This document shows positions 26,201 through 37,939 of a stretch of 64,000 nt of DNA, one piece after another (the stretch's first letter is position 1; every line of letters begins with the position of its first letter). The stretch comes from Acanthaster planci (lineage: Eukaryota > Echinodermata > Asteroidea > Valvatida > Acanthasteridae): positions 4,606,707 to 4,670,706 of the forward strand of contig NW_019091355.1 of assembly GCF_001949145.1 (NCBI RefSeq). The letters run 5' to 3'. Position numbers and translations under genes: made by a program. The notes beneath the pieces are model-generated. The model was given only the letters and a program-made list of their open reading frames with translations. It ran no database searches and was not told the DNA's origin.

Positions 26201-27949
26201 GATCGCACTTACTCCCATAAGAGAACCCTGCGGGCAAGACGTCGGGTATAGAAATCGAGGAAATCTCACTCTTACAGTGTCAACATGTACAAAAATGAAT
26301 AGTGCTTATGAGAAGTGGGAGACTGAGTTGACAGAAGGCGTCCACTCTGCCCACACTTTTAGGTGTAATACAAAGACCTGCAGTCAAGAAATGGAAGACT
26401 TGTAGACTCTTCAAAATTCTAATCTAATATCATACTGTAGAGTCATTCACCTTGTGTCACAAAAAACCTTTTGTGAAGTTGGATAAACCTGCGCAGACAG
26501 AGGTTCACTGCTTTATCATGGTAAGTTTCGCTCGTGACCTAGTGGTCGAAGTAGGATCCTCAACCCGAGGGGTGCCAAACCGTCAGTTAGATGGATGGCT
26601 CCGATTTACCGATAACCAAGGCATTTCTTAAGGATCTTCGGGAGAGCAGATGTGCTGGTAATTCCCGCGCTTTGCGTCTGCCGTAATACCGGGCAGGTGA
26701 CGTGCCGGGGATTGGCTAGCCGCGGCCGGTCCGAGCGCAGCGCGACTTAAGGGGGAGATTTGCCCGGCCAAGGAATATTATTCTCGGATTGCGATGGCAA
26801 CATAACGAGAGAAAATGTCTGTTATCGGATAATCTCTCTGCGCAATGATGACGGCGAACTTCAAAGTTCCATGGAAAGCTGCTCCTATAGGTAACAAGCT
26901 GACGAGTTAACACCATTTTTTTGAGCGATGCACTTCAAGTTTACTTTCGAACAGATCTCTGGTAAAGTCCCTTCGTAAAAATTTCTCGTTGGCATTGGTC
27001 CACAAATCACGAATCTGAATACCTGTTCTCACCTGCAAATGAAATCTTCTATGTACTAGCTGTTCTCAACTTTGACTACAGTATACACCATTTTGTTACC
27101 CATATTATTAAAATAGACAGATGGAACAACCATGGAACAAATAAAGTTTGTATTAATAAAAGGGATTTCCATGTATACAGGAGAGCTTTGACCCGAACAG
27201 ATGTAAACTTCAACATCGGGTTTTACTCTTAAGTTGTCCTTGGCTAAATGAGAGACAAAATACATTGCTACAATTTGCATAATGTGGCTCAACGAACATC
27301 ACAGATTTTCTGTCCCTGGTGTTAAAATATGAACGGTCGGTTGGGGATTGGACGTTTAATACAGAACAGTGGTGGTGCAAACGTCACTAGGGAATAGGAA
27401 GCTAGTAATCCTCGTTTAGGCCTAAGCTGCTCACCTTTCAGCATGCCCAGTACAGAATATTTGACGTCCTAGTTACACTTGCTCAAGTTATGAAATAAAG
27501 ACAGAAAGAGCTTCACAAAGGACGGAAATGTGGCCCTTGAAAGTATATGATTCTTTTGTTAGTGAATGGCTTTCGGTCAAAGCATCCATCTATCTTGATC
27601 ATTGTGTACCCCTGCACGGAACAAGGTCTTGGAATTCGTTCAATCTACCCCCCTCCCCAGTCATTTAGTGAATCGGTAGTCTAGCACCTGGTGTACCTTC
27701 TTGGCTGTCAGCAAGTCAGCTGTTTCACAAAGTCGAAGTTAAATTTGTCATGGGCGTTTGTTCTTCTTCTTCGAATGCATTAGAATTTGAGAATTCCAAA
27801 TCCCTCATTCCACACTCTGCGGCCTCCCAGAATATCTTGGCTGTACAGGCGTAAACATCAGAGGAGTCTCTTATGGTGAAAACCGCTAGTCAAGTGGCTG
27901 CAGTCCTTTTCCATACCTTTGCGTGTAGTTATGGGCGGTAGCACAATGC
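23236..27949. other. Gene-poor non-coding DNA
   Basis: No supported gene. A CpG-rich patch lies near 25990-26120, where two overlapping minus-strand frames (25970-26269) have no recognisable domain. A tRNA-like segment at 26530-26570 is listed separately. Confidence 0.5.
26530..26570 (+). repeat. tRNA-like fragment, possible 5' part of a SINE
   Basis: The segment resembles the 5' half of a tRNA, with an A-box-like GACCTAGTGG and a following arm ending near CCCGAGGGG. No B box follows in register, so it is not a tRNA gene; a truncated tRNA-derived SINE is the likeliest explanation. Confidence 0.35.
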
Positions 27950-28041
27950 GCGTTCGGATAGGGTCGACAAATTTCGCGCGTTGTGATTGGTCAACACGTT
28001 GCAGACTCTTGGGGGCGCACTATTGTGAATCGCCCGTATTG
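27950..28041 (-). repeat. Dispersed repeat, copy 2 (inverted relative to 12222-12312)
   Basis: The reverse complement of this stretch aligns with 12222-12312, sharing CACAATAGTGCGCC and an AGAGTCTGC block with only scattered differences. Confidence 0.75.
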
Positions 28042-30102
28042 TTTTGAACCCAGCCCAGGTGGAACAATGGAAGCACTGACTCTGGCCAAAAGTGAAATTC
28101 CTTCTTACTAATGTTTGCCGTTTTGCGACAGTTCTTCTTATAGAGGTTTACGCGTTAACGTGTCCTAAGACGGCAGGCGTTTTGTATCACTGGGATAGGC
28201 TCGAGTAAACCTTTTGTGCATTCCTTGCAACTACGTGTACATCAAATAACAAAGAACGTGTAAGCCTTCGAGACAAAATGGAGACACCCCCAACGCACAA
28301 GCTCTACACGCATTCCCAAAGCAGCGTCCGATTTGTCTCGTCATCATCCTGTCCTGTAAGTAATCTTTCCGAAATCCCCTTTCTTTTTCACTTCATTGCC
28401 ACTTCCATTTATTCTTGTTGTTTATTCTCCGCCAGGAATACGCCCGTTCCCTGCCTGCAGAAAAACCCATCTCGTGCGTTTGCTGTGACTGCCTCGCCAC
28501 TGCATGTTTTGGGCCTGTTGGAATTATTGCCAGCTGCATATATTTAAGACTTGGCCTGCCATTAACCAGCTGCGGCTCTAACAAAATTGTCTCTCGCGAT
28601 TCTAACATTCCAGCACCCCAACTTCCAAAATCTCCCACACAGACAAAACCTTAATCCCTAAGTCTCAAATGACAGTTCGTGATCTCTTGATTTCTCCTGT
28701 CATTTTGAAACTTTTCACAAATCTATTATCAGAGATTTTTCTTACTATTGAGTGTTATAAGAACAAAGGAAAACAATGAAACATTCCTCCTTTTACCAGA
28801 TGCTAAAAGTTGAATCACCAACTGAATGAATAACGATGTCGCATTAAAAATACAATTCCAACGAAACTATAAATTCATCAAGAAATTCTACACGCATACG
28901 AACAAGGATTTCGTGACATCTGTCCGAAGCATTCCGCTCTCCTGTTTTATTTCAGCCTTTTTGTCACATTATAAAATTGGCACAAAATCTGCACTGAGAT
29001 TAGAGTGAAACAAATACTGTGAACATTGTGCGAATGTTGTCAGCAGTTAAAAAAAGACTATGAAATCAGACTTTAACGGCAAACGTACATTATTTCAGTG
29101 CAGAGAAATCCCTCTTCAGGTTATATACTGCAAACTCAGCCCGCTGTCAATCTAAGATTACCAGAATTGGCAATTTTGTGCAATGTACGTGTACCCTTTT
29201 CTTAATAGTTTCCCACACGAACACAGATGACGAATAAGAACTTTCCTATTCACATATCCACTACAATACATAACTGTCGCACGGGCAAAATACAATCAAC
29301 ATCTTGCTGTAAGGGCACAATACAAGTCATTCTTTCATATTACGTAAAGCTAAAATAAAACATAAATTTTGCAATTTAGTCCTGAAAAATTTCTAACGCT
29401 AATAATAACTGGGTTCCAAGATATCCCGTTTTAATATGATTGTGAATTTCTAAAACATTTACAACTTTGATAAAATGTACATGACAGACTATTTACAAAA
29501 GTAGATCAAAGATCTAATAATATGATAGGACATCTTTTGACGTAAATGCTACCCCAATTTATCGGTACATGACATTGTGCATCTAAAGCAGTTTTACATG
29601 CAGCGTTGGGAGACATTGAAGCATCTGATTAAACCACAAAAACATTATAATTATAATGTTATAATACCTCAACTAGGCTAAAAACAAAATTCCATCAAAA
29701 GTACAGCCGCTGAGCACTTAAAAAATAGCCCCAGAGTGCCACACATCAGCAAAGAGTACCTTGATTTCAGCGTTTGAGGTTTTCACACCATGGTCGACAT
29801 ATGGATCGACGGTTGCCATTTCCCCGCGCAGTTTCAGATATCAAACTACACTTTCCAACATTCACAACTCTGAAATGGAGAGATAAACCTCTCGTGAGCT
29901 GGCTAATATTCCTTCCTACGATCAATCTGCAGAGCTATCAAATTTTGGCAACTATGCGTAGCTCTTGGATATCATTAACAGATTGTGAATGATTTCTTAT
30001 TTTTTATATACTGAAGGCCAGCTGTTGTTTTCTAGCCGCCGGTAAGACTTAGACGAAAAAAGAGAGAAAGGCCTACATATACCACGCGTAATTGCCTATT
30101 TT
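28042..30102. other. Non-coding DNA downstream of Pitx
   Basis: No supported gene. It holds a perfect 20-bp AT-rich palindrome (29641-29660) and lies past the first plausible Pitx poly-A signal; a longer Pitx 3' UTR could extend into it. Confidence 0.5.
29641..29660. repeat. Perfect 20-bp AT palindrome
   Basis: The twenty bases from AACATTATAA to TTATAATGTT form a spacer-free palindrome. It could be a decayed hairpin element or simply an AT-rich cruciform-prone site. Confidence 0.85.
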
Positions 30103-30108
30103 TTTATT
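30103..30108 (-). terminator. Candidate Pitx polyadenylation signal (AATAAA)
   Basis: TTTATT on the plus strand reads AATAAA on the Pitx strand, about 520 bases beyond the stop codon and within an A-rich context. It is the first canonical hexamer I found downstream, but 3' UTRs of homeobox genes are often longer. Confidence 0.35.
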
Positions 30109-30383
30109 TTACTACGGACTACAAAATCCACATTTCTCCTCGAAGCCACGACAAACACCAATCGTCTGGTGCATTTGGCATCACTGGTTGCCTCAACGAC
30201 CCTGACGTGGAAAGCTAAATACCCAAGCTATATACACTATTGCACACAAAAAAGTTTAATGACATGAGTCTGTGAAGTGTAACTTGATTTTACCTCATGC
30301 TAAAGTTATTGAAAAGAAATGACGCAAGTGAGTGAAAAGAAAAAGCAGGAACTATCATCTGGTTTTGCCAGCGATTTCCTCGT

Positions 30384-30421
30384 ACATTGACGTCTTTTGA
30401 TAACATTGACGTCGTTTGATA
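30384..30421 (-). repeat. Tandem 19-bp duplication in the presumed Pitx 3' UTR
   Basis: Two abutting copies of acattgacgtcNtttgata differ at one base (30384-30402, 30403-30421). Each contains TGACGTC, a CRE-like core if it acts as DNA. If transcribed it would lie about 210-245 nt after the Pitx stop codon. Confidence 0.8.
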
Positions 30422-30628
30422 CTTCACTGACATTTGGTGACTGTATAGAGACTACATACTTGCAGTAATAACGAATGTAACTTTAACATCGCCACTCTCG
30501 AGTGCCCATATGACATTCGCTTACTTCACTAGTGGGACATGGTGTACATGTGTGGCGCTTCCAACAAAAGACAGAAGAAAAACGAGAAGGGGGGGGGGTA
30601 ATTACACATAATATTATGAGGGTCGTTA

Positions 30629-31165
30629 TCAAGGTTGACCGTTGAGCGTTGCGTACTGACAGGCTGAGAGTGTGTGGTTCTGGACCGGGTAGGTGAATCC
30701 CCCAACCCCGCCGGAATGTTGCTTCGCCTTCAAGCACAGTGACGCCAAACTCCCAGACCCCGGCTCGGCCCGATAGACGTACGGGGAGGAGCCGTGCGGA
30801 CAACCCGCTGTCCCTGCCGCCGCAGCCGCGGCGGCCCCTGCCTGGTGACCCAACGGGCCCAGGTTCTGGTGAGGGGTCACCCCGCCCATTGGTGCCGAGG
30901 AGAAGCTCGGGCTAACCGCCGACTGAGGAGGGTTGAAACACATGGGCTGCGAGGTGACCGAGCCCAGCGAGTTGAGCGACCAGGGGAAGCTCTTAGCGGC
31001 AGCGGCTGACTTGGCGGCCCAGTTGTTGTAGGAGTAGCCGGAGTATAAACCGTCATCGAAAGGCTGCATCAGACCGTTGAACTGAGAGCCAAAGCCGTTC
31101 TTGAGCTCATTCAGCTGGTTCCTTTCTCGCTTCCTCCACTTGGCTCGCCGGTTCTTGAACCAAAT
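30629..31165 (-). CDS. Pitx: Pitx, coding exon 3: end of homeodomain, C-terminal domain, OAR motif
   Basis: This exon encodes residues 149-326 of a paired-like homeodomain transcription factor. It opens at homeodomain position 47 with IWFKNRRAKWRKRERN; lysine at position 50 is the bicoid-type specificity residue that reads TAATCC. The conserved Pitx block FNGLMQPFDDG then SYNNWAAK follows, then a Ser/Pro/Ala-rich region with a seven-alanine run (residues 259-265) and the OAR motif SLASLCLKAKQHS (287-299). Vertebrate Pitx has Arg where this protein has Cys in the OAR motif. The acceptor is TTTTTTTTGGCAG and the exon starts in phase 0. The stop is TGA at 30631-30629. The upstream part of the open frame, to 31237, is intron read-through. 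Confidence 0.96.
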   Translation of the reverse strand: MWFKNRRAKWRKRERNQLNELKNGFGSQFNGLMQPFDDGLYSGYSYNNWAAKSAAAAKSFPWSLNSLGSVTSQPMCFNPPQSAVSPSFSSAPMGGVTPHQNLGPLGHQAGAAAAAAAGTAGCPHGSSPYVYRAEPGSGSLASLCLKAKQHSGGVGGFTYPVQNHTLSACQYATLNGQP

Positions 31166-34100
31166 CTGCCAAAAAAAAGGTACAAAGCCAGTGCACGTAA
31201 GGTTGAAAAAGTCGGGTCCGGATTCAAACAGAAACACTAATTCCCAAGTATTCCACTACATTAATGATCAAGGAAGCAAGAAGCTCCATTTTACACTTTT
31301 TCAGCACAGCTTCCGAAACTAGCTGTCTGGAAATAATGAGCATCCTGTTTAACTATAAATAAAGTCGTCAGGGGGTCAATTCTTGCTCAAAATGCTCAGT
31401 TCATTTGCAGTGAATTCATACATCTTCATCAGATTGTGTTTTATACTTTTCGGGGGATCACAAGAAAAACTCCTGCCAGCATGCTTGCTACCCCTTGCCT
31501 GACAGACCCAACAGCATCATTCACCATCATCGTCGTGACAAAAGTACAGTACCCAGTCTCCCCACCTGCAAAACCAATCATCCACGTGCTATCCTCCCAG
31601 ACAGTCTGCGTCACGCTTTGCACTTTTTAATCGCTCTTGCGAAAACACCTTCTCACAATGAGCGCCTCTGTGTTGCACATTTAATGTCCAATTTCTGACG
31701 TGGAGCGCAGGCCTGCGAGTCTGTGAGAAAATGTCAGCATGTCAACGTGAGGTGTGAAGGTCTAATGTGTATAGGGACGTCGTTTAGTCCACTGCGTAAG
31801 TTTTGAGCGGTGGTGAATTGAATTCAACAAATCCCGGCTCAAATCTCTATAATCACGTGAGATCTTCGATTAATAGACTGCTCATCCATGTTCACTTGTT
31901 AAGTTCTCGCGGGAGGATTTTCTTTAGAACCAGATCCTCACACAGCGCACATTTTCCAGTGAGAAAGCCAGTGCATTAGGCGGAGCAAGCCGCTAATTCC
32001 TTTAAGAAACAGCAAAGAATAAAATTTACATAGTCATAAGGTTGAATGCCCTTTCTGCAGTTGAATGACTTCGGTTCAACGGTTGGACTAACTAACATTT
32101 TCTTTACACTATATGCAAATTGGCAGGGGATATTACCATACACATGCCCCATGATTCGAACCATCACGCCACACCACAGTTTGAGTTATTTACATACATA
32201 TGTCTGAACGCTCAAACGTTTGCTGTAAAAGTAATGGTTGTCGCGTTTAGTATTCCACAGTTTGGTTTTAATAATGCTTGTCTGAGGCATACAAATGTAA
32301 GCCTCTTGGTTGTGATTTAAGCGTCTTGCACAGGGAGATAAAGGTACACTGTGGTCTCTGTCAGTTCATTACAATTTCGGTTTATTTGACTTGCTTTTAA
32401 AGTTATACATAATATTTCTGACATCAGCTATCCCGTTTGATTGTGTAAATTTTAGTTTATTCACTGTTTTAAGTTTCCAGCTCTTTCTTGTAATTTTGCC
32501 AAGCTGCGGTTGCACCCACGAATATTATCAGAAACCATTTACATCGGAGGTTTTTAAAATTACTTATCGCTCACGATGCCTTGCGCCATTCCTGAATCTT
32601 TCTTTTTCTGTTGTTGGCGATTTAACTGACATAAAATGATTTAAAATGATATCTGCCATCAGGAGAATTTGTGCATCACCTGCGACGTTTTTCAGGGACA
32701 TCTTTTAAAGTGACAAATTCAGGAAAGTCTCGGAAGCAGAGCACTGTTTCAGGGTTTCAGTGGGACTCGCTGCTACAACTATATGACACATTTCGTATAG
32801 TTTGTGGTGGAGACAGACAACCGTCCATAAAGTTCAGTTCTTGGCATTCTGTTTTTCTTTTTCTGTCCAGTTTACAGACGAAGTTGTGACCATTCGCCAG
32901 AGGGCAAAATTACGTCTGACAGCCCCACTGCCACCATTGTAACGTCTTTACTGTTTTTGTAATGTCTCATAATTCCAAAGCCAAACGATGCCAATTATAC
33001 TGGCCAGACAGTGATTATTGTAACCCAGCGGGTCCTTTGATTCCGAAAATTGACGAAAAAGCTTCTTAATTTCCCCATGGTCTAGGAGTTAGAAGAGATG
33101 ACAAAGCGTATCAACTGAAGGAACTCCGTTGCGTCTTAACCTATTTTTCGGTGGTGATATTTTCTCCGATTTTGTGGGTCACGTCAAGGTTGGGGTGTCA
33201 TTTTGCAGCGCACCGTCAGGTGATGACAGCTCACGGACACTACCATCGCATGCCATGTGAAACCATTTTTACGGCGAATTCCTTTCTCCCCCGCGCCACG
33301 GATGTTATTATGGCTTTGCCAGCCGTCTGTACTTCTAGTGCCGAGCGACCCGGCCGCCTCACCCTCCCGACAATTAATCCGCCAATTGGAGAGACGAGTG
33401 ACACATCTGATTGGAGCAGACGCGCGCGCCGGCGCACTGGCAACGCCAAGCCCTGCGTTTTACCTTTCTTCATGGGTTGAAGAAGCGGGTTCTCAGGACG
33501 AAAGAGCTCCACTAACCATAGGTAATCGCAGTTAATTATTTCGTATTGGCCGAGTTACTCCCAGAATAAGCAGAAAAGATCAATCACCCTGAATCTTGTC
33601 CACAGATGAAAAATCCATACGGGGCTTACAGTAGAAATTGGCAAGACTGGAATGGAATTAGCAGCTGATGGAGGCTTAACTTATATTGCCTCATTCACAT
33701 TGTGGGCAAATGGAGGCACTGTTTACAGTCAATGCACAACCTGCGTGTTACAACAGCTCTAAGGCTGAGGATAAGCACAAAAATCCCAGATTACTGTCAC
33801 AACCAATAGCCTATCCCTCGATGTTTTGCTTCAGAGCAGCCATATTTCAAATTGAGGTCAGTTTTGGCACACAGACTCTGTCAGCTGAAATCAAATGTAA
33901 TCGGGAGGCAGTCCCATTTGATCCCAGGATTTCTCTTTGCGTAATAAGACACTGCATAAATTCTGTGAGGATTAAGCTATTTTCATAGCAGAAGCCCAGT
34001 CGCAGAGCATGAACGCTCAGAATAAGTGGAAGAGATATACAGATATCAAGGACATTTGGGAGTTTTGCAAGTTTGTCAGGCTTGACGTTTTGCGCACAGA

Positions 34101-34172
34101 CTGGTTTGGCCTGGGACTTCCAGCACTGAGTTACAGCCAGCTACTTAAAGCATGCCCATACACACACTAAAA

Positions 34173-34355
34173 GGCCGGTTCACACTTCAAGCGAAAGCGA
34201 ACACAAAACGCGAACTTATGGGGCCAGATAGCATATTCGTGCTGCGAATTCGCAACAGTTGAACACGTTTCAACTCGAGCCAAAAAATTCGCTTCCATTT
34301 TTTTTTGGCGTCAAATGCGCTTACTCTCACGTTCGTCGGTAGTATGAACCAGCCC
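34173..34355. mobile_element. MITE with GGCCGGTTCACACT-type terminal inverted repeats
   Basis: The left end GGCCGGTTCACACTTC pairs with the right end, whose reverse complement reads GGGCTGGTTCATACTACC. The body of about 180 bases has no coding capacity and includes an internal palindrome GCGAATTCGC. The termini resemble those of a widespread class of non-autonomous DNA transposons; I cannot assign the superfamily. Flanking bases are A-rich, so a short target duplication cannot be called. Confidence 0.72.
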
Positions 34356-35637
34356 AAATAAAGTATTTATGATATTGTTACTTTGTAAGTCGTAAGAACC
34401 CCGAATGTTCCATTTTAAAAGTCTCAAGTTAGTAAGTGATAAAAAGTCATTTAATGCGTAGAAGATTGTTTCCACAACTCAAAGGAGATATACTAACGTT
34501 CCCGGATAGGATAAACAATGTTCAAATTTCAAGGTACAAAATATATTGCATATGTACGGGTATTTTTGCCCTACATGATCGCCAACGTTGCTTATGCAAT
34601 TTTAGTATTTTCTGTGCAAAATTAAAAACAAAAGGCACAACTGTGTTTCTACATTTCATACTGGTATGCGCCACTGTTGGAATGCTGAATATCACTTCAG
34701 AGACCTTCGTCGGTGAACATAATTCATAAGTGAAAAGTACAGGAGCCTGTCATAACGGTTTTAGAGTCTGCGGTAGCCTTCGAAATGTTGTTCAAAGTTA
34801 ACTAGTGCATGGTATTTGCGTGGCTGCGGTCATGGCTAGCGAGCTTTCGCCCTCCACAGCGGCAGAAAATGGACTTACCAGATCCTGGCGGTGCTTGCCA
34901 AGTGTTAAACGCTTAATCTATGGATCAACGCTTTGCTTGATAGAATCATTTGGCTCGGTGGTGAGACAATACGAAGTCGCGTTTGAACCGACCAGATGAC
35001 ATAATTCGAGCTGAAATGACGGGAGGAATGTCTTTGTCGCTTTGTGGATTTCTGTGCTGTCTTTCTCTCTGTTGCTCAACATCAGTTGGTATATTTGTTA
35101 GTTTTACACTGTTTCGTCGTGAAGGAACTGCTTAACCCTAAACAGACTGGAGGACGTTCACTTTGACACCCCCCTGGAAATTTTGCGACTACTCCCAAAC
35201 CACTGCAAACACTGACGTGTTCTTTCATGACTTTTCTCTTTGAAGTCTTGTGCAACTTTTGAAACTAACTTTGCGAAATCAAGACAAAAGGTTTTCAGGT
35301 TACGTGACAGTTGAGGATCAAAGGTCATCCCTAAACTGTGGCTTTTTCATTTGCATGTGTAGGAATAAATGGAAGTGTTATGCAAACTTACTGAAAAACA
35401 TGCTTTCTTGCTATCAAGTTGTAGGTTCTCCGAACAGTGATTTTATATGATAATCCGTGTGTTCCGTTTTAAGCCAAAAGGCCTATAGGGCCCTAGGGTA
35501 CTTTCGCCTTGAGTAACAAAAAAAGGAAAATATGCATAACATATGGGTACTTTATTTATTTAATATGAGTTGAATGAAGTTATTTATATAGACATAAATT
35601 TATTCTACTCTGTATAAAATTTCATCTCCGAGATCTT

Positions 35638-35656
35638 GGGGGTCAAGTTGACCCCC
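35638..35656. promoter_or_regulatory. 19-bp palindrome matching an estrogen-response-element layout
   Basis: GGGGGTCAAGTTGACCCCC contains GGTCA-nnn-TGACC, the consensus inverted repeat bound by estrogen-receptor-type and related steroid receptors. It sits in Pitx intron 2. The match is exact, but function is inferred only. Confidence 0.4.
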
Positions 35657-36481
35657 TATAGTAAAAAGATACTCCAGAAAAGCCCAGCGTGTGGGCCTCT
35701 AGCGAGCTGGTGTTTCATTTCAAAGCCAGTTCGGGGTGGATCCATCCAAAGCAAGGTCTCAGCTGTTCAATGACAAATGCCACTGATGCCTTTCATGGAG
35801 AAACATCCACGCTCGATATAGTTATTTGCAAGGTTTATTTCAAATTGAGCGAAGTATTTTGTCATTATTTTCATTATTGTACTTCACACCTCAAATCGTC
35901 GGGGTTTTTTCTTTTGTCCCGTCATTTTGGAATGCAGAGTACGTTTTGAAAGGTTCTTTGCCTTCTGCATTGGGAAATTGACTTCATGACCGACAGGCCC
36001 AATTTTCACAGAAGCGGCGTCAAAATGTGCGTAAGGTGAAACACACATAATGGCGTCAAAAACCCGCTGTGTGGCTGTGATTTCAGAGATTAAAGCAGTG
36101 GCGGAGGAGGCAGGGACCAAGCAGGATATGCCCCCCCCCCGGTTTTGACTAAGGGAATTCCTGACTCCATTCTTGATAGATCCTTTAATGGGGCGGGGCT
36201 TCATGGATCGGCCTACTGATGGCTAATGTCTGATAGTCTAACAGATGACCCCTACCTTGAAAATCGTTCCGCCACCGTTGGTGTAAAGGGAGCCCCAACC
36301 CTTGAATGGTTTTCAAGAGCGAAAATGTCGTTTGTTTCGTCCATGTTTATGAAAGGTATACAATGCTGTTAAGAACATGATCAAGGTTAACCTCCAAACA
36401 ACCCCCATTTTGTCGAGGACGCGGTGTCCTCTATTGCTCCCTCTCAACTTCACAATTGTCCCTTTCTTTCCTTCTCTTTTA

Positions 36482-36766
<285 letters not shown>

Positions 36767-37466
36767 TCATTTTTCATGTGCAGCGTCACCCAGCATCCTT
36801 ACTTCGAAACGTCAATATGTTGGATGACGGGAGGCCAACTTTCAGATAGCTACTGACTTAATGTTCTACGGCAGTTTGGCATCGTGGCAAATTTTTAAAC
36901 CTAAAAATAAAGAGCAAAGGGCATAGTGTCACTGAAAACTGTATACTTTCAACTAAGTAAATGAAGGCTACAATCATGCGCATAACCATGTGCAATCAAC
37001 GACAGAAATCCGTCGCCAAATTTGCAAGACTCCGTGGCAGGAATATTCTGTGTGCGGTGGCGGATATGTTAGAGTGTAACTTATAGCAGTTTGTAGGGCA
37101 TAACTTGAGGGAGAAGGTTTAATTCTTCACTTTAATGAAGGCATACACACTTTTAATACAGAAATAAATCTGCACATTTACATTTTTTTCATAGGGGGTG
37201 TCAGAGGTGTGTTTTGACAGCATTATAGAAATTCTTTTCCATCAGGAGTTGGAAAAATATCAACCTGTCGTCCCACTAGTCCCTGAGAGCTAGTTCTGTA
37301 AACAGTGAGTGATTTTCCCGTGTGCGCGCGGTAAAAACGTGGAGGAAGGATTTTGATCCACATCGGCAAGGTGAGCAAACTCCCGTCGTTCCTTTGGAAG
37401 AAATTCTTGATTTCATTATCGTTATTACATTTTAATTAACTTATCTGTGTAAAGATGTCACGTTAT

Positions 37467-37939
37467 CATGGGCGTAAGTCCTGAGGGGATCATGGGGTAT
37501 ATGTCACCTCCACATTTTGGACCAGGGGGTGGGCTATTGAATCACCCCCCACGATTTTCTGTGAGAAAACGGTTTTTTAGGGCCGATCGTGAATTTTTTT
37601 TCGGACTTCCTATAACAGCCAGATATATTCAATAGCACTCAAAAAGGTACGACTATCAAAAAAGCCATAATATGCCGCTCTGACGTACTACTCTGTAGGA
37701 ATGTAATACGCATAACAGATGTGCATCTGAATCATGAACATCGCCCCTATACAGACTCATAATTATGGTGCACCCCCCCAGTCTATGTGATAGGTGCGCG
37801 ATCGTACATGCGGCGAGGTGATACTCACACTACCCTGTCCCCTCCCACTTTTCAAATTTCCATGGCCGGGCAAGTTATCTCTCCAGAATTCCACATCCGC
37901 CACCCACAACTTTCCGGCACAATTAAATTCACGCCACTG
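37467..37939. mobile_element. Non-autonomous hAT transposon with intact 8-bp target duplication
   Basis: The left end is CATGGGCGTAAGTCC and the right end, reverse-complemented, is CAGTGGCGTGAATTT: short imperfect terminal inverted repeats of the hAT form. The element is flanked by identical 8-mers CACGTTAT at 37459-37466 and 37940-37947, the target duplication length of hAT transposition. The 473-bp body has no transposase coding sequence and includes C-rich and G-rich runs. It lies inside Pitx intron 1; the perfect duplication suggests a fairly recent insertion. Confidence 0.87.

Noticed and set aside
32154-32163. Reverse B-box-like GATTCGAACC
   Set aside because: No A box at tRNA spacing and no stem pairing; probably chance.
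35043-35050. FoxH1-type TGTGGATT in Pitx intron 2, and another AATCCACA at 30125-30132, as a Nodal-responsive enhancer
   Set aside because: Nodal-FoxH1 control of Pitx is known, but single 8-mers are expected by chance and there is no cluster like the vertebrate asymmetric enhancer.
36096-36140. CAGTGGCGGAGG as a hAT terminus
   Set aside because: No matching right end or 8-bp direct duplication was found.
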